Made by a program: the position numbers and the translations under genes
Part shown: piece by piece, positions 26,738-35,057 of the stretch
How positions within the stretch are numbered: position 1 is the stretch's first letter
How the letters are laid out: every line of letters begins with the position of its first letter
Notes under the pieces: generated by a model
What the model saw: only the letters and a program-made list of their open reading frames with translations
Told to the model about the DNA's origin: nothing
The model's database searches: none
NCBI RefSeq assembly: GCF_900101865.1
Contig: NZ_FNAH01000005.1
Coordinates: 1-64,000 of the forward strand
From: Paracoccus isoporae
GTDB taxonomy: Bacteria > Pseudomonadota > Alphaproteobacteria > Rhodobacterales > Rhodobacteraceae
Length of the DNA stretch: 64,000 nucleotides
Direction of reading: 5' to 3'

Positions 26738-27753
26738 GCCTGCTGGGTCGCATCGCACCGCAACTGATCGCGCTCGCCGCGCTCGTGGCACTCGTGTCCT
26801 TCTTCTTTCCGGGCTTCCTGAGCATCTCCTACCATGACGGCCGCCTGGTCGGCCCGGTGATCGACGTGCTCAAGCGCGGCGCACCGGTGGCGCTGCTGGC
26901 CATCGGCATGACCCTGGTGATCGCCACCCGCGGCATCGATCTGTCGGTCGGCACGGTGATGGCCATCTGCGGCGCGGTCGCGGCCTCGGCCATTGCCGGC
27001 GGGCTGGGGGTCGGCCCGGCGCTGCTGCTGGCGCTCGGCGCGGGGGCGCTCGCCGGGCTGTGGAACGGGGTGCTGGTGGCGGTGGTCGGCATCCAGCCTT
27101 TCGTCGCGACGCTGATCCTGATGACCATGGGGCGCGGCATCGCGCAGCTCATCACCGAAGGCCGGATCCTGACCTTCACCGATGCCGGTTTCGCGTTTTT
27201 CGGCTCGGGAATGATGCTCGGCCTGCCGGTGCCGGCCTGGATGTGGCTGATCGCGGGGCTTGGCACGGCGCTGCTGATGCGGCTCAGTGCGCTCGGCCTG
27301 CTGATCGAGGCGATCGGCATCAACCGCCGCGCGAGCGCCCTTTCGGGGGTGAACGCCACCGTGCTGCTGATCGCGGTCTATGTCGCCTCCGGCCTCTGCG
27401 CGGCGCTTGCCGGGATCGTGGTGACCGCCGATATCCGCGGCGCGGACGCCAATAATGCCGGCCTGTGGCTGGAGCTGGACGCGATCCTCGCCGTGGTGAT
27501 CGGGGGCAATTCGCTGCTCGGCGGCCGGTTCTCGGTCACAGCCTCTCTGCTGGGGGCGATGATTATCCAGACCATCGATACCGGCGTGTTGCTGGCCGGG
27601 TTTCCGCCCGAATACAACCTTGTCATCAAGGCCGGGCTGGTGCTGATCATCCTGGTGCTGCAATCGCCGCGCATCGCGGCGGAATGGCGGGTCTGGCGCG
27701 AGACACAGCGCGCGCCGCCGCCCGACCGGACCCGGACGGAGGGCGGGGCATGA
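26734..27753 (+). CDS. ytfT: Galactofuranose-type ABC transporter permease YtfT
   Basis: The 339-residue permease has about eight to ten helices and the CUT2 signature TRGIDLSVGTVMAICGAVAA near residue 68, with VVIGGNSLLGGRFSVTASLL near 253. A polar tail rich in Arg and Pro follows the last helix (from about 315). Unlike the single-permease MmsB system, this importer uses two different permeases, and YtfT is the first. Both ends overlap neighbours by ATGA, so ytfR-ytfT-yjfF are tightly coupled. Confidence 0.92.
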   Translation: MSLLGRIAPQLIALAALVALVSFFFPGFLSISYHDGRLVGPVIDVLKRGAPVALLAIGMTLVIATRGIDLSVGTVMAICGAVAASAIAGGLGVGPALLLALGAGALAGLWNGVLVAVVGIQPFVATLILMTMGRGIAQLITEGRILTFTDAGFAFFGSGMMLGLPVPAWMWLIAGLGTALLMRLSALGLLIEAIGINRRASALSGVNATVLLIAVYVASGLCAALAGIVVTADIRGADANNAGLWLELDAILAVVIGGNSLLGGRFSVTASLLGAMIIQTIDTGVLLAGFPPEYNLVIKAGLVLIILVLQSPRIAAEWRVWRETQRAPPPDRTRTEGGA

Positions 27754-28724
27754 CACGACGCGCGCTTCCGCTCTATGCCACCATCGCCATCTTCCTGCTG
27801 GCCTTTTTCCTGTGCTGGCTGCAATTTCCGTTCATCCTCTCGACGCGGGTGATCGGCAACCTGCTGACCGACAATGCCTATCTGGGCATCGTTGCGGTCG
27901 GCATGACGCTGGTGATCCTGTCGGGCGGGATCGATCTGTCGGTGGGATCGGTGATCGCCTTCTCCGGCGTGTTCATCGCGGTCATGCTGCGTGACACCGG
28001 GCTGCACCCGCTGGCGGTCTTCGCGCTGCTGCTGGCGATCACCACCGGCTTTGGCGCGGCGATGGGGGTCCTGATCCACCGGCTGGCCATGCCGCCCTTC
28101 ATCGTGACGCTGGCCGGGATGTTCCTGGCGCGCGGTGCGGCCTATATGCTGTCCATCCAGTCGGTGCCGATCCAGCATCCCTTCTATGACGTTCTGCAGG
28201 ATGCCTATTGGCTGATGCTGGGCAAGGGGCGGCTGACGCTGATCGGGGTGCTGATGCTGCTGAGTGTGGCCCTGGGCATGGTCATCGCGCATCGTACGCG
28301 GTTCGGCATCAGCGTCTATGCGCTTGGCGGTGGCGAACAGACGGCGCGGCTGATGGGGGTGCGGCAGGGGCGCACGATCATGCTGGTCTATGCGTATTCC
28401 GGGCTGATGGCCGGGCTCTCGGGTATCGTGTTCTCGGTCTATACCGGGTCGGGCTACTCGCTCGCTACGGTGGGGACCGAGCTGACCGCGATCGCCGCGG
28501 TGGTCATCGGCGGCACGCTGCTGACCGGCGGGGCGGGCTACATGTTCGGCACGCTGGTCGGGGTGCTGACCATGGGGCTGATCCAGACCTATATCGTGTT
28601 CGACGGCTCGCTGTCGAGCTGGTGGACCAAGATCGTCATCGGGGTGCTGCTGCTGGTGTTCATCCTGCTGCAAAAGGCGCTGCTGCGCCTGACCCGCGGA
28701 TCTTTTTCGGGAGAGGCGGGATGA
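27750..28724 (+). CDS. yjfF: Galactofuranose-type ABC transporter permease YjfF
   Basis: The 324-residue second permease has the signature SGGIDLSVGSVIAFSGVFIA near residue 64 and VIGGTLLTGGAGYMFGTLVG near 254, with about nine helices. YjfF and YtfT presumably form a heterodimeric membrane channel. The ATG at 27750 overlaps the ytfT stop, and the stop at 28724 overlaps the epimerase start. A short polar tail ends the protein. Confidence 0.92.
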   Translation: MTRRALPLYATIAIFLLAFFLCWLQFPFILSTRVIGNLLTDNAYLGIVAVGMTLVILSGGIDLSVGSVIAFSGVFIAVMLRDTGLHPLAVFALLLAITTGFGAAMGVLIHRLAMPPFIVTLAGMFLARGAAYMLSIQSVPIQHPFYDVLQDAYWLMLGKGRLTLIGVLMLLSVALGMVIAHRTRFGISVYALGGGEQTARLMGVRQGRTIMLVYAYSGLMAGLSGIVFSVYTGSGYSLATVGTELTAIAAVVIGGTLLTGGAGYMFGTLVGVLTMGLIQTYIVFDGSLSSWWTKIVIGVLLLVFILLQKALLRLTRGSFSGEAG

Positions 28725-29755
28725 CGCGGAACGGATCGGACGGCAGCGCGACCGGCGCCGCGGCGATGCAGACGGACGAGGCGATCCTGCCCGATGGGCG
28801 CCCGGTGCGCGGCATCACGCTGGAGGGCGGCGGGCTGCGCGCGCGCGTGCTGACGCTGGGTGCCATCGTGCAGGAGCTGCGGCTCGACGGGATCGATCAT
28901 CCGCTGGTGCTGGGATCGCCGGACATCGCCGCCTATCTCGGCGAGATGCGCTATGTCGGCGCCATTGTCGGGCGCTATGCCAACCGGATCGGGCAGGGGC
29001 GGTTTTCTCTGGGCGGAGAGGATTTCCAGACCGACCGCAATTTCCTGGATCGTCACACGCTGCATGGCGGCTCGGACGGCACCGATTGTCAGATCTGGGA
29101 GGTCCGGTCGCACCGTCGCGATCGGGTGACGCTGGGTCTGAGCCTGCCGGACGGCCATATGGGATTTCCCGGCCATCTGAATCTTACCGCCCAGTTCACG
29201 CTGGCCGATGCTACGCTGACCATCACGCTCTCCGCCCGGTCGGACGCGGCGACGCCATGCAGCCTGGCCCATCACGGCTATTTCGATCTCGACGGTGGCG
29301 GCGACATACGCGGCCACCGCCTGTCCATCGCGGCGGAGCGGTATCTGCCGGTCGATGACGATCTGATCCCGACCGGCGAGATCGCGGCGGTCGCGGGCAC
29401 GCGTTTCGATTTCCGGCAGGCGCGCGAGATCGGACCCGGCGGGTATGATCATAATTTCTGCCTCTCCGACGCGCCGCGAACCTTGCGCCCGGTCGCGCGG
29501 CTGACCGGACAGGGCGGGCTTGCGATGCAGGTCGAGACGACGGCCTGCGGGCTCCAGCTTTATGACGGCGCGCATCTGTCCGGGCTGCCGGGACTGGAGG
29601 GGCGCATCTATGAAACCCATGCCGGTGTGGCGCTGGAAACGCAGTTCTGGCCCGACGCGCCCAACCGCCCGGATTTCCCTGACCCGATCCTGCGGCCCGG
29701 TGACGTTTTTTCCGAAACCACGCGCTACCGCTTCGCGCGGCCCGGACGGACCTGA
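28721..29755 (+). CDS. galM: Aldose 1-epimerase (mutarotase)
   Basis: The 344-residue protein interconverts alpha and beta anomers of aldoses in the cytoplasm. It has GAIVQELRLDG (near 47), VGAIVGRYANRIGQGRFSL (near 78), HTLHGGSDGTDCQIWEV, the catalytic His in CSLAHHGYFDLDG (near 186) and the catalytic Glu in GRIYETHAGVALETQFWPD (near 295). The gene is coupled to yjfF by an ATGA overlap and is the last gene of the sugar cluster. Its role is to supply the anomer used by the aldose dehydrogenase or released by the furanose importer. A 20-base N-terminal extension before MQTDEAIL is unusual, so an internal start at 28766 is possible. Confidence 0.9.
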   Translation: MTRNGSDGSATGAAAMQTDEAILPDGRPVRGITLEGGGLRARVLTLGAIVQELRLDGIDHPLVLGSPDIAAYLGEMRYVGAIVGRYANRIGQGRFSLGGEDFQTDRNFLDRHTLHGGSDGTDCQIWEVRSHRRDRVTLGLSLPDGHMGFPGHLNLTAQFTLADATLTITLSARSDAATPCSLAHHGYFDLDGGGDIRGHRLSIAAERYLPVDDDLIPTGEIAAVAGTRFDFRQAREIGPGGYDHNFCLSDAPRTLRPVARLTGQGGLAMQVETTACGLQLYDGAHLSGLPGLEGRIYETHAGVALETQFWPDAPNRPDFPDPILRPGDVFSETTRYRFARPGRT

Positions 29756-29784
29756 CCCGGCGTCATAGGCGAACTCCCGCGGCG

Positions 29785-29804
29785 ATCCGGGCCGGGCCCC
29801 GGAT
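29785..29804 (+). terminator. Stem-loop after galM, possible terminator
   Basis: ATCCGGG (29785-29791) and CCCGGAT (29798-29804) form a 7-bp stem with loop CCGGGC, 30 bases after the galM stop. No T-run follows. It separates the sugar-transport cluster from the exopolysaccharide cluster. Confidence 0.4.
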
Positions 29805-29863
29805 GCACCCTTGCGCCTTGGTGGAATCCGCTGCAAAACCCGCTCGTTTTTGCCGAGGTTGTT

Positions 29864-31309
29864 ATGGCGCGTTTCAAGTTGTGGATCGGTGCGTCGGCCG
29901 CCGATACAATCACCCGTCTGGCCGTGCAACTCGGCAGCACGATGGTCGTGGCTCGGATCCTGTCGCCGGAGGAGTTCGGCCTGGCCAGCATGGTGCTGGG
30001 GGTGAACACGATCATGGCGGCGTTCATCGGCCTGCCATTCGAGGAATCGCTGGCGCAGCGCCGCAAGCTCTATACCGCGCATCTGGAAACCGCGCTGTTC
30101 GTGTCGGCAGTGCTGACCGTGGTCTCGGTGCTGATCTCGGTGCTGTGCGGCCCGGCGATCGAGCATCTGGCCGATGCGCCGGGCTTTGCCATGGCGCTGA
30201 TCGTGTCGAGCCTGCTGTTATTCGCCCAAGGCCCCGGCGCCGTGGCGCGGGCCATCGCCCGCCGGCACCGGCGCTTCGTCGATCTGTCGATCTGCACCGC
30301 CGCCAGCACCGTGCTGGCCTGCGGCGCCGCGGTGCTGGCCGCCTTCGCGGGCTGGGGGGTCTATGCCCTGGTCCTGCAACGCCTGTTGCCGCTGGTGTTC
30401 TTCCCGATCCTCGCCCTGGGGTTCCTGCACTGGCGCGGCCAGCGGATCTGGCTGCCGATGCGCTGGCACGCGGTGCGGTTCCGCGAGCTGTTCCGCTTCT
30501 CCTGGCTGCACCTGGCCGATGTGGGCGTGACCAATGCCGGGCCGGCGGCGCTGTCCTTTCTGGTCAACGCCTATTTCGGGCAGGCGATCCTGGGTCAGTT
30601 GAACATCGCGCTGCGCATCGTCGATCCGCTGCGCATGGCGCTGATGAGCGTGGGCCACAACCTCGCCTTCTCGGTGCTGGTGCGCCTGCAGACCGATGTT
30701 AGCCGGCTGACCGCGAAAGCCGGCGACATCGCCGCCGCCACCGGCTTCGTCATCATCCCGGCCTTTGTCGGGCTGGCGATCAGCACCCCGGTGCTGCTGC
30801 CGATGCTGGTCGGGCCGGGATGGGAGGCCTCGATCCCGCTGTCGCAGATGCTCTGCCTCGGTGTCGGGCTGTCGCTGCCGTTCCGCTTCTATTTCTCGGG
30901 CTACTCGGCGCTCGGCCGGCCGGAATACGGGCTCATCAGCAGCACGCTGGCGCTTGCCGCGATGGCGCTGCTTTTCGTGCTGGCGGCGCGGGCCGGGCTG
31001 GATGCGGCGGCCGGGATCGCCTTCGTGTCCTACGAGGCCGCCACCGTCGTCGTCGCCGTGGCCTTTGCCATCTTCCTGCTGGGCCGAGACATGGTCCCCG
31101 CGCTCACCCGCATGGCGCGCATCTGGCTGGGCGCGCTGATCATGGCAGGGATCATCCACTGGTTGTATCTGCGCGACCCCGAGATCGCCGTGTCGGGCAC
31201 GAAGTTGCTGGCTATTGTGCTGACCGGCATGGTCGTCTATCCGGTCGCCATGCTGGTGGTGTGCCCTGCCTGCCTGCGTGGTTTCATCGGGTTCGTCCGT
31301 GACAGATAG
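29864..31309 (+). CDS. Polysaccharide flippase (Wzx / PST family)
   Basis: The 481-residue inner-membrane protein has about 12 to 14 hydrophobic helices and opens with a short basic segment, then TITRLAVQLGSTMVVARILS and PEEFGLASMVLG, typical of WzxC/RfbX-type flippases of the MATE-like fold. It should flip lipid-linked repeat units of an exopolysaccharide to the periplasm for the polymerase encoded at 40552. It is the first gene of the rightward arm of the cluster. The ATP-grasp-like gene starts six bases after its stop, so the two are probably cotranscribed. Confidence 0.87.
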   Translation: MARFKLWIGASAADTITRLAVQLGSTMVVARILSPEEFGLASMVLGVNTIMAAFIGLPFEESLAQRRKLYTAHLETALFVSAVLTVVSVLISVLCGPAIEHLADAPGFAMALIVSSLLLFAQGPGAVARAIARRHRRFVDLSICTAASTVLACGAAVLAAFAGWGVYALVLQRLLPLVFFPILALGFLHWRGQRIWLPMRWHAVRFRELFRFSWLHLADVGVTNAGPAALSFLVNAYFGQAILGQLNIALRIVDPLRMALMSVGHNLAFSVLVRLQTDVSRLTAKAGDIAAATGFVIIPAFVGLAISTPVLLPMLVGPGWEASIPLSQMLCLGVGLSLPFRFYFSGYSALGRPEYGLISSTLALAAMALLFVLAARAGLDAAAGIAFVSYEAATVVVAVAFAIFLLGRDMVPALTRMARIWLGALIMAGIIHWLYLRDPEIAVSGTKLLAIVLTGMVVYPVAMLVVCPACLRGFIGFVRDR

Positions 31310-31315
31310 TTCTGG

Positions 31316-32359
31316 TTGGTCGTGTTAGTATTTGTCATCTCAGAGTCGCATCAATACACGGTCCGCGACGTGCTCGAGACGCGGGACCACGCGCTGCATG
31401 GCCGCATCATCATCCTGTCCTATGATGAATTCATCTCGGCGCCGCGCCTGCCGCGGGCGAGCTATCTGTTCCTCGACATCGAACGGCTGAGCCCGGACCA
31501 GCTCTCCGACAGCACCGCGCGGCTGGATTTTCTGCTCGCGGTTGCACCGGAGTTGCGCATCCTGAACCGGCCCGACCGGGTCGGCACGCGGATGGAGGTC
31601 ATGGCGCGGCTGCACGAGGCGGGGATCAACGGGTTCCGGCTGATGCCCGCCGCGACGCCTGCCGCGGATCTGCTATACCCGGTGTTTCTGCGCAACGTGC
31701 AGGACCACAGCGGACCCCGCTCGCAGCTTCTTCATTCGCCCGAGGAACTGGCGGCGGCACTCGCCGCGCTGCCCTCGCGCGAGGGCTACGGCATCACCGA
31801 ATTCGTCGATGCGCGCAACGCCGACGGGCTGTTCGAGAAGCGCGGCTATATGCGGGTGGGAGACAGCGTCTTTGCCTCGGCGCTCGATGCCAGCCATCAC
31901 TGGGTGTGCAAGGGTGAATACGCCGATCCGGCCACGGTGCCGCAGGGCGCGCGCGAGCTGGAGTTCCTGTCCGGCGACGAGGACGGTGCGGCGCTGCGCC
32001 GGGCCTTCGATGTGGCCCGGGTCGATTACGGCCGCGCCGATTACGCGATCATCGACGGCCGGCCGCAGCTTTTCGAGATCAACACCAACCCCTGGCTGGA
32101 GCCGCCGGAGAACGTGCCCCCCGTGGCACGGCAGGGCGCCCTAGTGATGATCGACCGCTTCCTGGCCGGTCTGCACCGGCTGGACCGCGACTCCGGGATC
32201 GACGCGCCGGACTGGATCGAGGTTCCCGGCGCGCGCCGATCGACGCGAGGATTCAAGCTGAACCGCCGCAGCCTGTTCCGCAGGCTTCTGTGCCGTCTCG
32301 GCGGGCTGCAGCACGAGACCCGCGTCATGGGCCGGCTGCGCGGGCTGCATCTGCTCTGA
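31316..32359 (+). CDS. ATP-grasp-like protein of unknown substrate in the exopolysaccharide cluster
   Basis: The 347-residue protein is not one I recognise as a named gene. Its C-terminal half looks like an ATP-grasp ligase: a putative lysine-containing ATP-binding region (GYGITEFVDARN near residue 154), then DYAIIDGRPQLFEINTNPWL near 243-262, where the E-x-N-x-NP string fits the metal-binding end of ATP-grasp enzymes. No signal peptide or membrane helix is seen. The frame opens with TTG at 31316, six bases after the flippase stop; GTG at 31322 is an alternative. ATP-grasp enzymes join a carboxylate to an amine or hydroxyl, so attachment of an amino acid to the polymer or its precursor is possible, but this is inference from position. 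Confidence 0.6.
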   Translation: MVVLVFVISESHQYTVRDVLETRDHALHGRIIILSYDEFISAPRLPRASYLFLDIERLSPDQLSDSTARLDFLLAVAPELRILNRPDRVGTRMEVMARLHEAGINGFRLMPAATPAADLLYPVFLRNVQDHSGPRSQLLHSPEELAAALAALPSREGYGITEFVDARNADGLFEKRGYMRVGDSVFASALDASHHWVCKGEYADPATVPQGARELEFLSGDEDGAALRRAFDVARVDYGRADYAIIDGRPQLFEINTNPWLEPPENVPPVARQGALVMIDRFLAGLHRLDRDSGIDAPDWIEVPGARRSTRGFKLNRRSLFRRLLCRLGGLQHETRVMGRLRGLHLL

Positions 32360-32405
32360 TCCGGCTGTCGGACCGGCAAGGCAATACAGGGAAAGGCGCG
32401 CGATC

Positions 32406-33485
32406 ATGGCGAACGCAAACCGGGTGCTGCGATGCGCGGTCGTGGCAATTCTTTTCGCATTTGCTGTGATGGCGATGCCGGGGCGGGTTGCGGCGCAGGA
32501 GGATCCCGATCACGCGCCGGGCGTGCTGGGCATGGCGGTCGGGCTAAACGCGCTGCGCGATCTGGACGATGCCGGGCTGGATGCCGAGTTCGCGGAATAT
32601 GCGGCGCTCGGGATGGAATGGGTGCGCACCGATCTCTACTGGGCGGATGTGCAGGCCGGGGGGCCGGGCAATGCCGACTGGTCCGAATTCGACCGGATCG
32701 TGGACTATGCCGCACGGCATGATCTGAACGTTCTGCCGGTAGTGGGGACGACGCCGGACTGGGCGCGGGCGGACCGCGATGCCGCATCCTCGCCGGGCAA
32801 TCCGAATTTCTATGCGCGCTTTGTCGAGCGGGCCGTCCGACGCTATGCGCCGCGCGACATTCATGTCTGGGAAATCTGGAACGAACCCAACCTGGCGAGT
32901 AATTGGCCGCCGCGCCCCGATCCTGCGGCTTACGCAGCCGTTCTTGCCGCAGCTTATGACGCGATCCATGCCGCCGACCCCGAGGCGACGGTGTTGCTGG
33001 GCGGGCTTTCCCCGGCGGCCTGGACCGGCCCGCCCGTCATCATGCGACACTACGCGGCGCCCGCGTTCCTGGCCGCGATCTATGCGGCGGGGGCGGGTGA
33101 CAGCTTCGATGCGGTGGCGTTTCACCCCTACAGCTATCCCGAGGGGCCGTCGGGCAGCGATCCGGCGAATGGCTGGGCGATGATGACCGGCGAAATCCGT
33201 GACATCATGCGGGAAAACGGCGATTCCGACAAGAAGATCTGGATCACCGAATACGGCGCGCCGACCAATGACGGACACGGCGGCATCAGCGAAGCGGCGC
33301 AGGCCGAGATGTTTGCCGAATCGCTGCGCCTGGCGCGGCAACTGGACTGGGCGGGGCCGCTCTTCTGGTACAGTTACCGGGATCTCGGCGAAGATCCGCA
33401 GAGCAATGAGAACTGGTTCGGCGTGATCGACCATGACGGTCGGCGGAAACCTGCGTGGCATGAAATGCGGGGCTTCACGAGATAG
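32406..33485 (+). CDS. Secreted GH39-like glycoside hydrolase
   Basis: The 359-residue protein has a Sec signal peptide (VVAILFAFAVMAMPGRVAAQ, cleavage near 30) followed by one TIM-barrel domain. HVWEIWNEPN carries the likely acid/base Glu at residue 160, AVAFHPYSYP is a conserved strand, and IWITEYGAPT carries the likely nucleophile Glu at residue 282. The layout resembles GH39/GH5-type clan A enzymes, such as PslG of the Psl polysaccharide locus. In this cluster it probably trims or cleaves the exopolysaccharide or its lipid-linked intermediates in the periplasm. It begins 46 bases after the ATP-grasp-like gene and is followed by a paralogue. Confidence 0.8.
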   Translation: MANANRVLRCAVVAILFAFAVMAMPGRVAAQEDPDHAPGVLGMAVGLNALRDLDDAGLDAEFAEYAALGMEWVRTDLYWADVQAGGPGNADWSEFDRIVDYAARHDLNVLPVVGTTPDWARADRDAASSPGNPNFYARFVERAVRRYAPRDIHVWEIWNEPNLASNWPPRPDPAAYAAVLAAAYDAIHAADPEATVLLGGLSPAAWTGPPVIMRHYAAPAFLAAIYAAGAGDSFDAVAFHPYSYPEGPSGSDPANGWAMMTGEIRDIMRENGDSDKKIWITEYGAPTNDGHGGISEAAQAEMFAESLRLARQLDWAGPLFWYSYRDLGEDPQSNENWFGVIDHDGRRKPAWHEMRGFTR

Positions 33486-33599
33486 GGTAAGATAGGGAAA
33501 AGTTATACTCACGGTTAGGGTTACACGGTGAAATTTTTCCGCTTCGGCCGATGGTTGCGGCCGGACTTCCTATTCATACCCTGATTGAGAGATCATAAC

Positions 33600-35033
33600 A
33601 TGGCGACACGAGACGTTGTACCTGGCCAGCTTGGCATGGCCACGCCGTTTGGCGAATTGCTGGGAACATCCACCGCGGAGATGGAGGCCGAGCTGGCGGA
33701 TTACGTCCGCCTGGGCGTCGACTGGCTGCGCATAGACCTGCACTGGGATTCGATCCAGCGCAGTGCGGGCGGCCGGATGGACTGGTCGCTGGTGGACAAG
33801 GTGTTCAATGCCGTCGACGCGGCCGGGATCGAGATCGTCGCGGTGCTCAACAACACCCCCGATTGGGTCGGCAGCAGCCTGTCCAGCGGCTGGCAACAGC
33901 GCGCCTTCGGCGAGTTTGCCGGGGCTGCGGCGGCGCGCTACGGCAATATCGTGGATTACTGGGAAATCCTGAACGAGCCCAACAAGGGTGGCGTCTCGCC
34001 GGAAAGCTATTCCGGCGTGCTGCGGGAAAGCTGGAACGCGATCAAGGCCGTGGACAGCAACGACGTCATCATCAGCGGCGGCACGGCCGCGGTGCCCCAG
34101 ACCGGAAACGGCATGTACGGCGCGGTGGATTACCTGCAGCGCATCTATGCCAGCGGCGGCGGGGATTATTTCGACGCGGTCGGATACCACCCCTACACCT
34201 TTCCGCTGTTTCCCGGCAGCAGCCAGGCCTGGAATGGCTGGCAGATCATGGAGGACGGCATCCGCGACACGATGATCGCGAATGGCGATGCCGACAAGAA
34301 GGTCTGGATGACCGAACTTGGCGCGCCGACATGGGGCCAGTCCGTGACCGTGTCGCAGGCCGATCAGGCCCGGATCCTGCGCGAGGCGGTGGATCTGGCG
34401 CAGGACACCGATTGGGCCGGGCCGATCATGTGGTTTAGCTATCAGGATTCGACCTTCGAGCCGGGCTTCGGCCTCGTCGGCGCGGATGGGGCGCAGCGCG
34501 AGGCCTATTGGGCGTTTCGCGAGCTGGGCAATGCCGACAACGTGCGCCAGGCCGTCAGCATCGCGCCCGCCGCCGTCGATCTGCAGGACGGCACCGGAGG
34601 GGCGGACCGCCTGTCCGGCATGGATGGCGACAGCGTGCTGAACGGGTTGGGCGGCAATGACACGCTGCTGGGACATGGCGGCGATGACCACCTTGCCGGC
34701 GGTTCAGGCAATGACGTGCTGACCGGCGCATCGGGCAGCGACGTGTTCCTGTTCGCGAAGGGCATGGGCTGGGACAAGATCACCGATTTCACGAGCGGGC
34801 AGGACGTGATCGACCTCAGCGCCATTGATGCCGACAGCACCGCATCGGGGATGCAGGCATTCGACTTCATCGGCGGGGCCTATCTGCGCGAGGCGGGTGA
34901 TCTCGGGGTCTATGTCGATCACCAGAACGCCAGGACCTATGTGCAGGGGGATCTGAACGGCGACCGCGCCTTCGATTTCAGCATCAGGCTGAACGGGGTT
35001 CATGCGCTGAGCGTGGATGATTTCATCCTGTGA
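33600..35033 (+). CDS. GH39-like glycoside hydrolase with C-terminal RTX calcium-binding repeats
   Basis: The 477-residue protein has a catalytic barrel (residues about 10-310) very like the gene before it: DYWEILNEPN with the acid/base Glu at 126, DAVGYHPYTFP, and VWMTELGAPT with the nucleophile at 239. There is no signal peptide. Instead, residues about 335-385 hold nonapeptide repeats (GGNDTLLGHGGDDHLAGGSG and following) and a serralysin-like C-terminus (KITDFTSGQDVIDLSAID), the export signal class of type I secretion. The protein is therefore expected outside the cell, acting on released or surface polymer. No ABC/HlyD exporter genes lie in the window. The ATG at 33600 (MATRDVV) is preferred to a TTG at 33585. 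Confidence 0.83.
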   Translation: MATRDVVPGQLGMATPFGELLGTSTAEMEAELADYVRLGVDWLRIDLHWDSIQRSAGGRMDWSLVDKVFNAVDAAGIEIVAVLNNTPDWVGSSLSSGWQQRAFGEFAGAAAARYGNIVDYWEILNEPNKGGVSPESYSGVLRESWNAIKAVDSNDVIISGGTAAVPQTGNGMYGAVDYLQRIYASGGGDYFDAVGYHPYTFPLFPGSSQAWNGWQIMEDGIRDTMIANGDADKKVWMTELGAPTWGQSVTVSQADQARILREAVDLAQDTDWAGPIMWFSYQDSTFEPGFGLVGADGAQREAYWAFRELGNADNVRQAVSIAPAAVDLQDGTGGADRLSGMDGDSVLNGLGGNDTLLGHGGDDHLAGGSGNDVLTGASGSDVFLFAKGMGWDKITDFTSGQDVIDLSAIDADSTASGMQAFDFIGGAYLREAGDLGVYVDHQNARTYVQGDLNGDRAFDFSIRLNGVHALSVDDFIL

Positions 35034-35057
35034 TCCGGCACGGGCGATGGCGCGTGC

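Noticed and set aside
33600-35033. RTX toxin or RTX protease
   Set aside because: The RTX repeats follow a GH39-like catalytic domain with both catalytic Glu residues; there is no HExxH protease motif or pore-forming segment.
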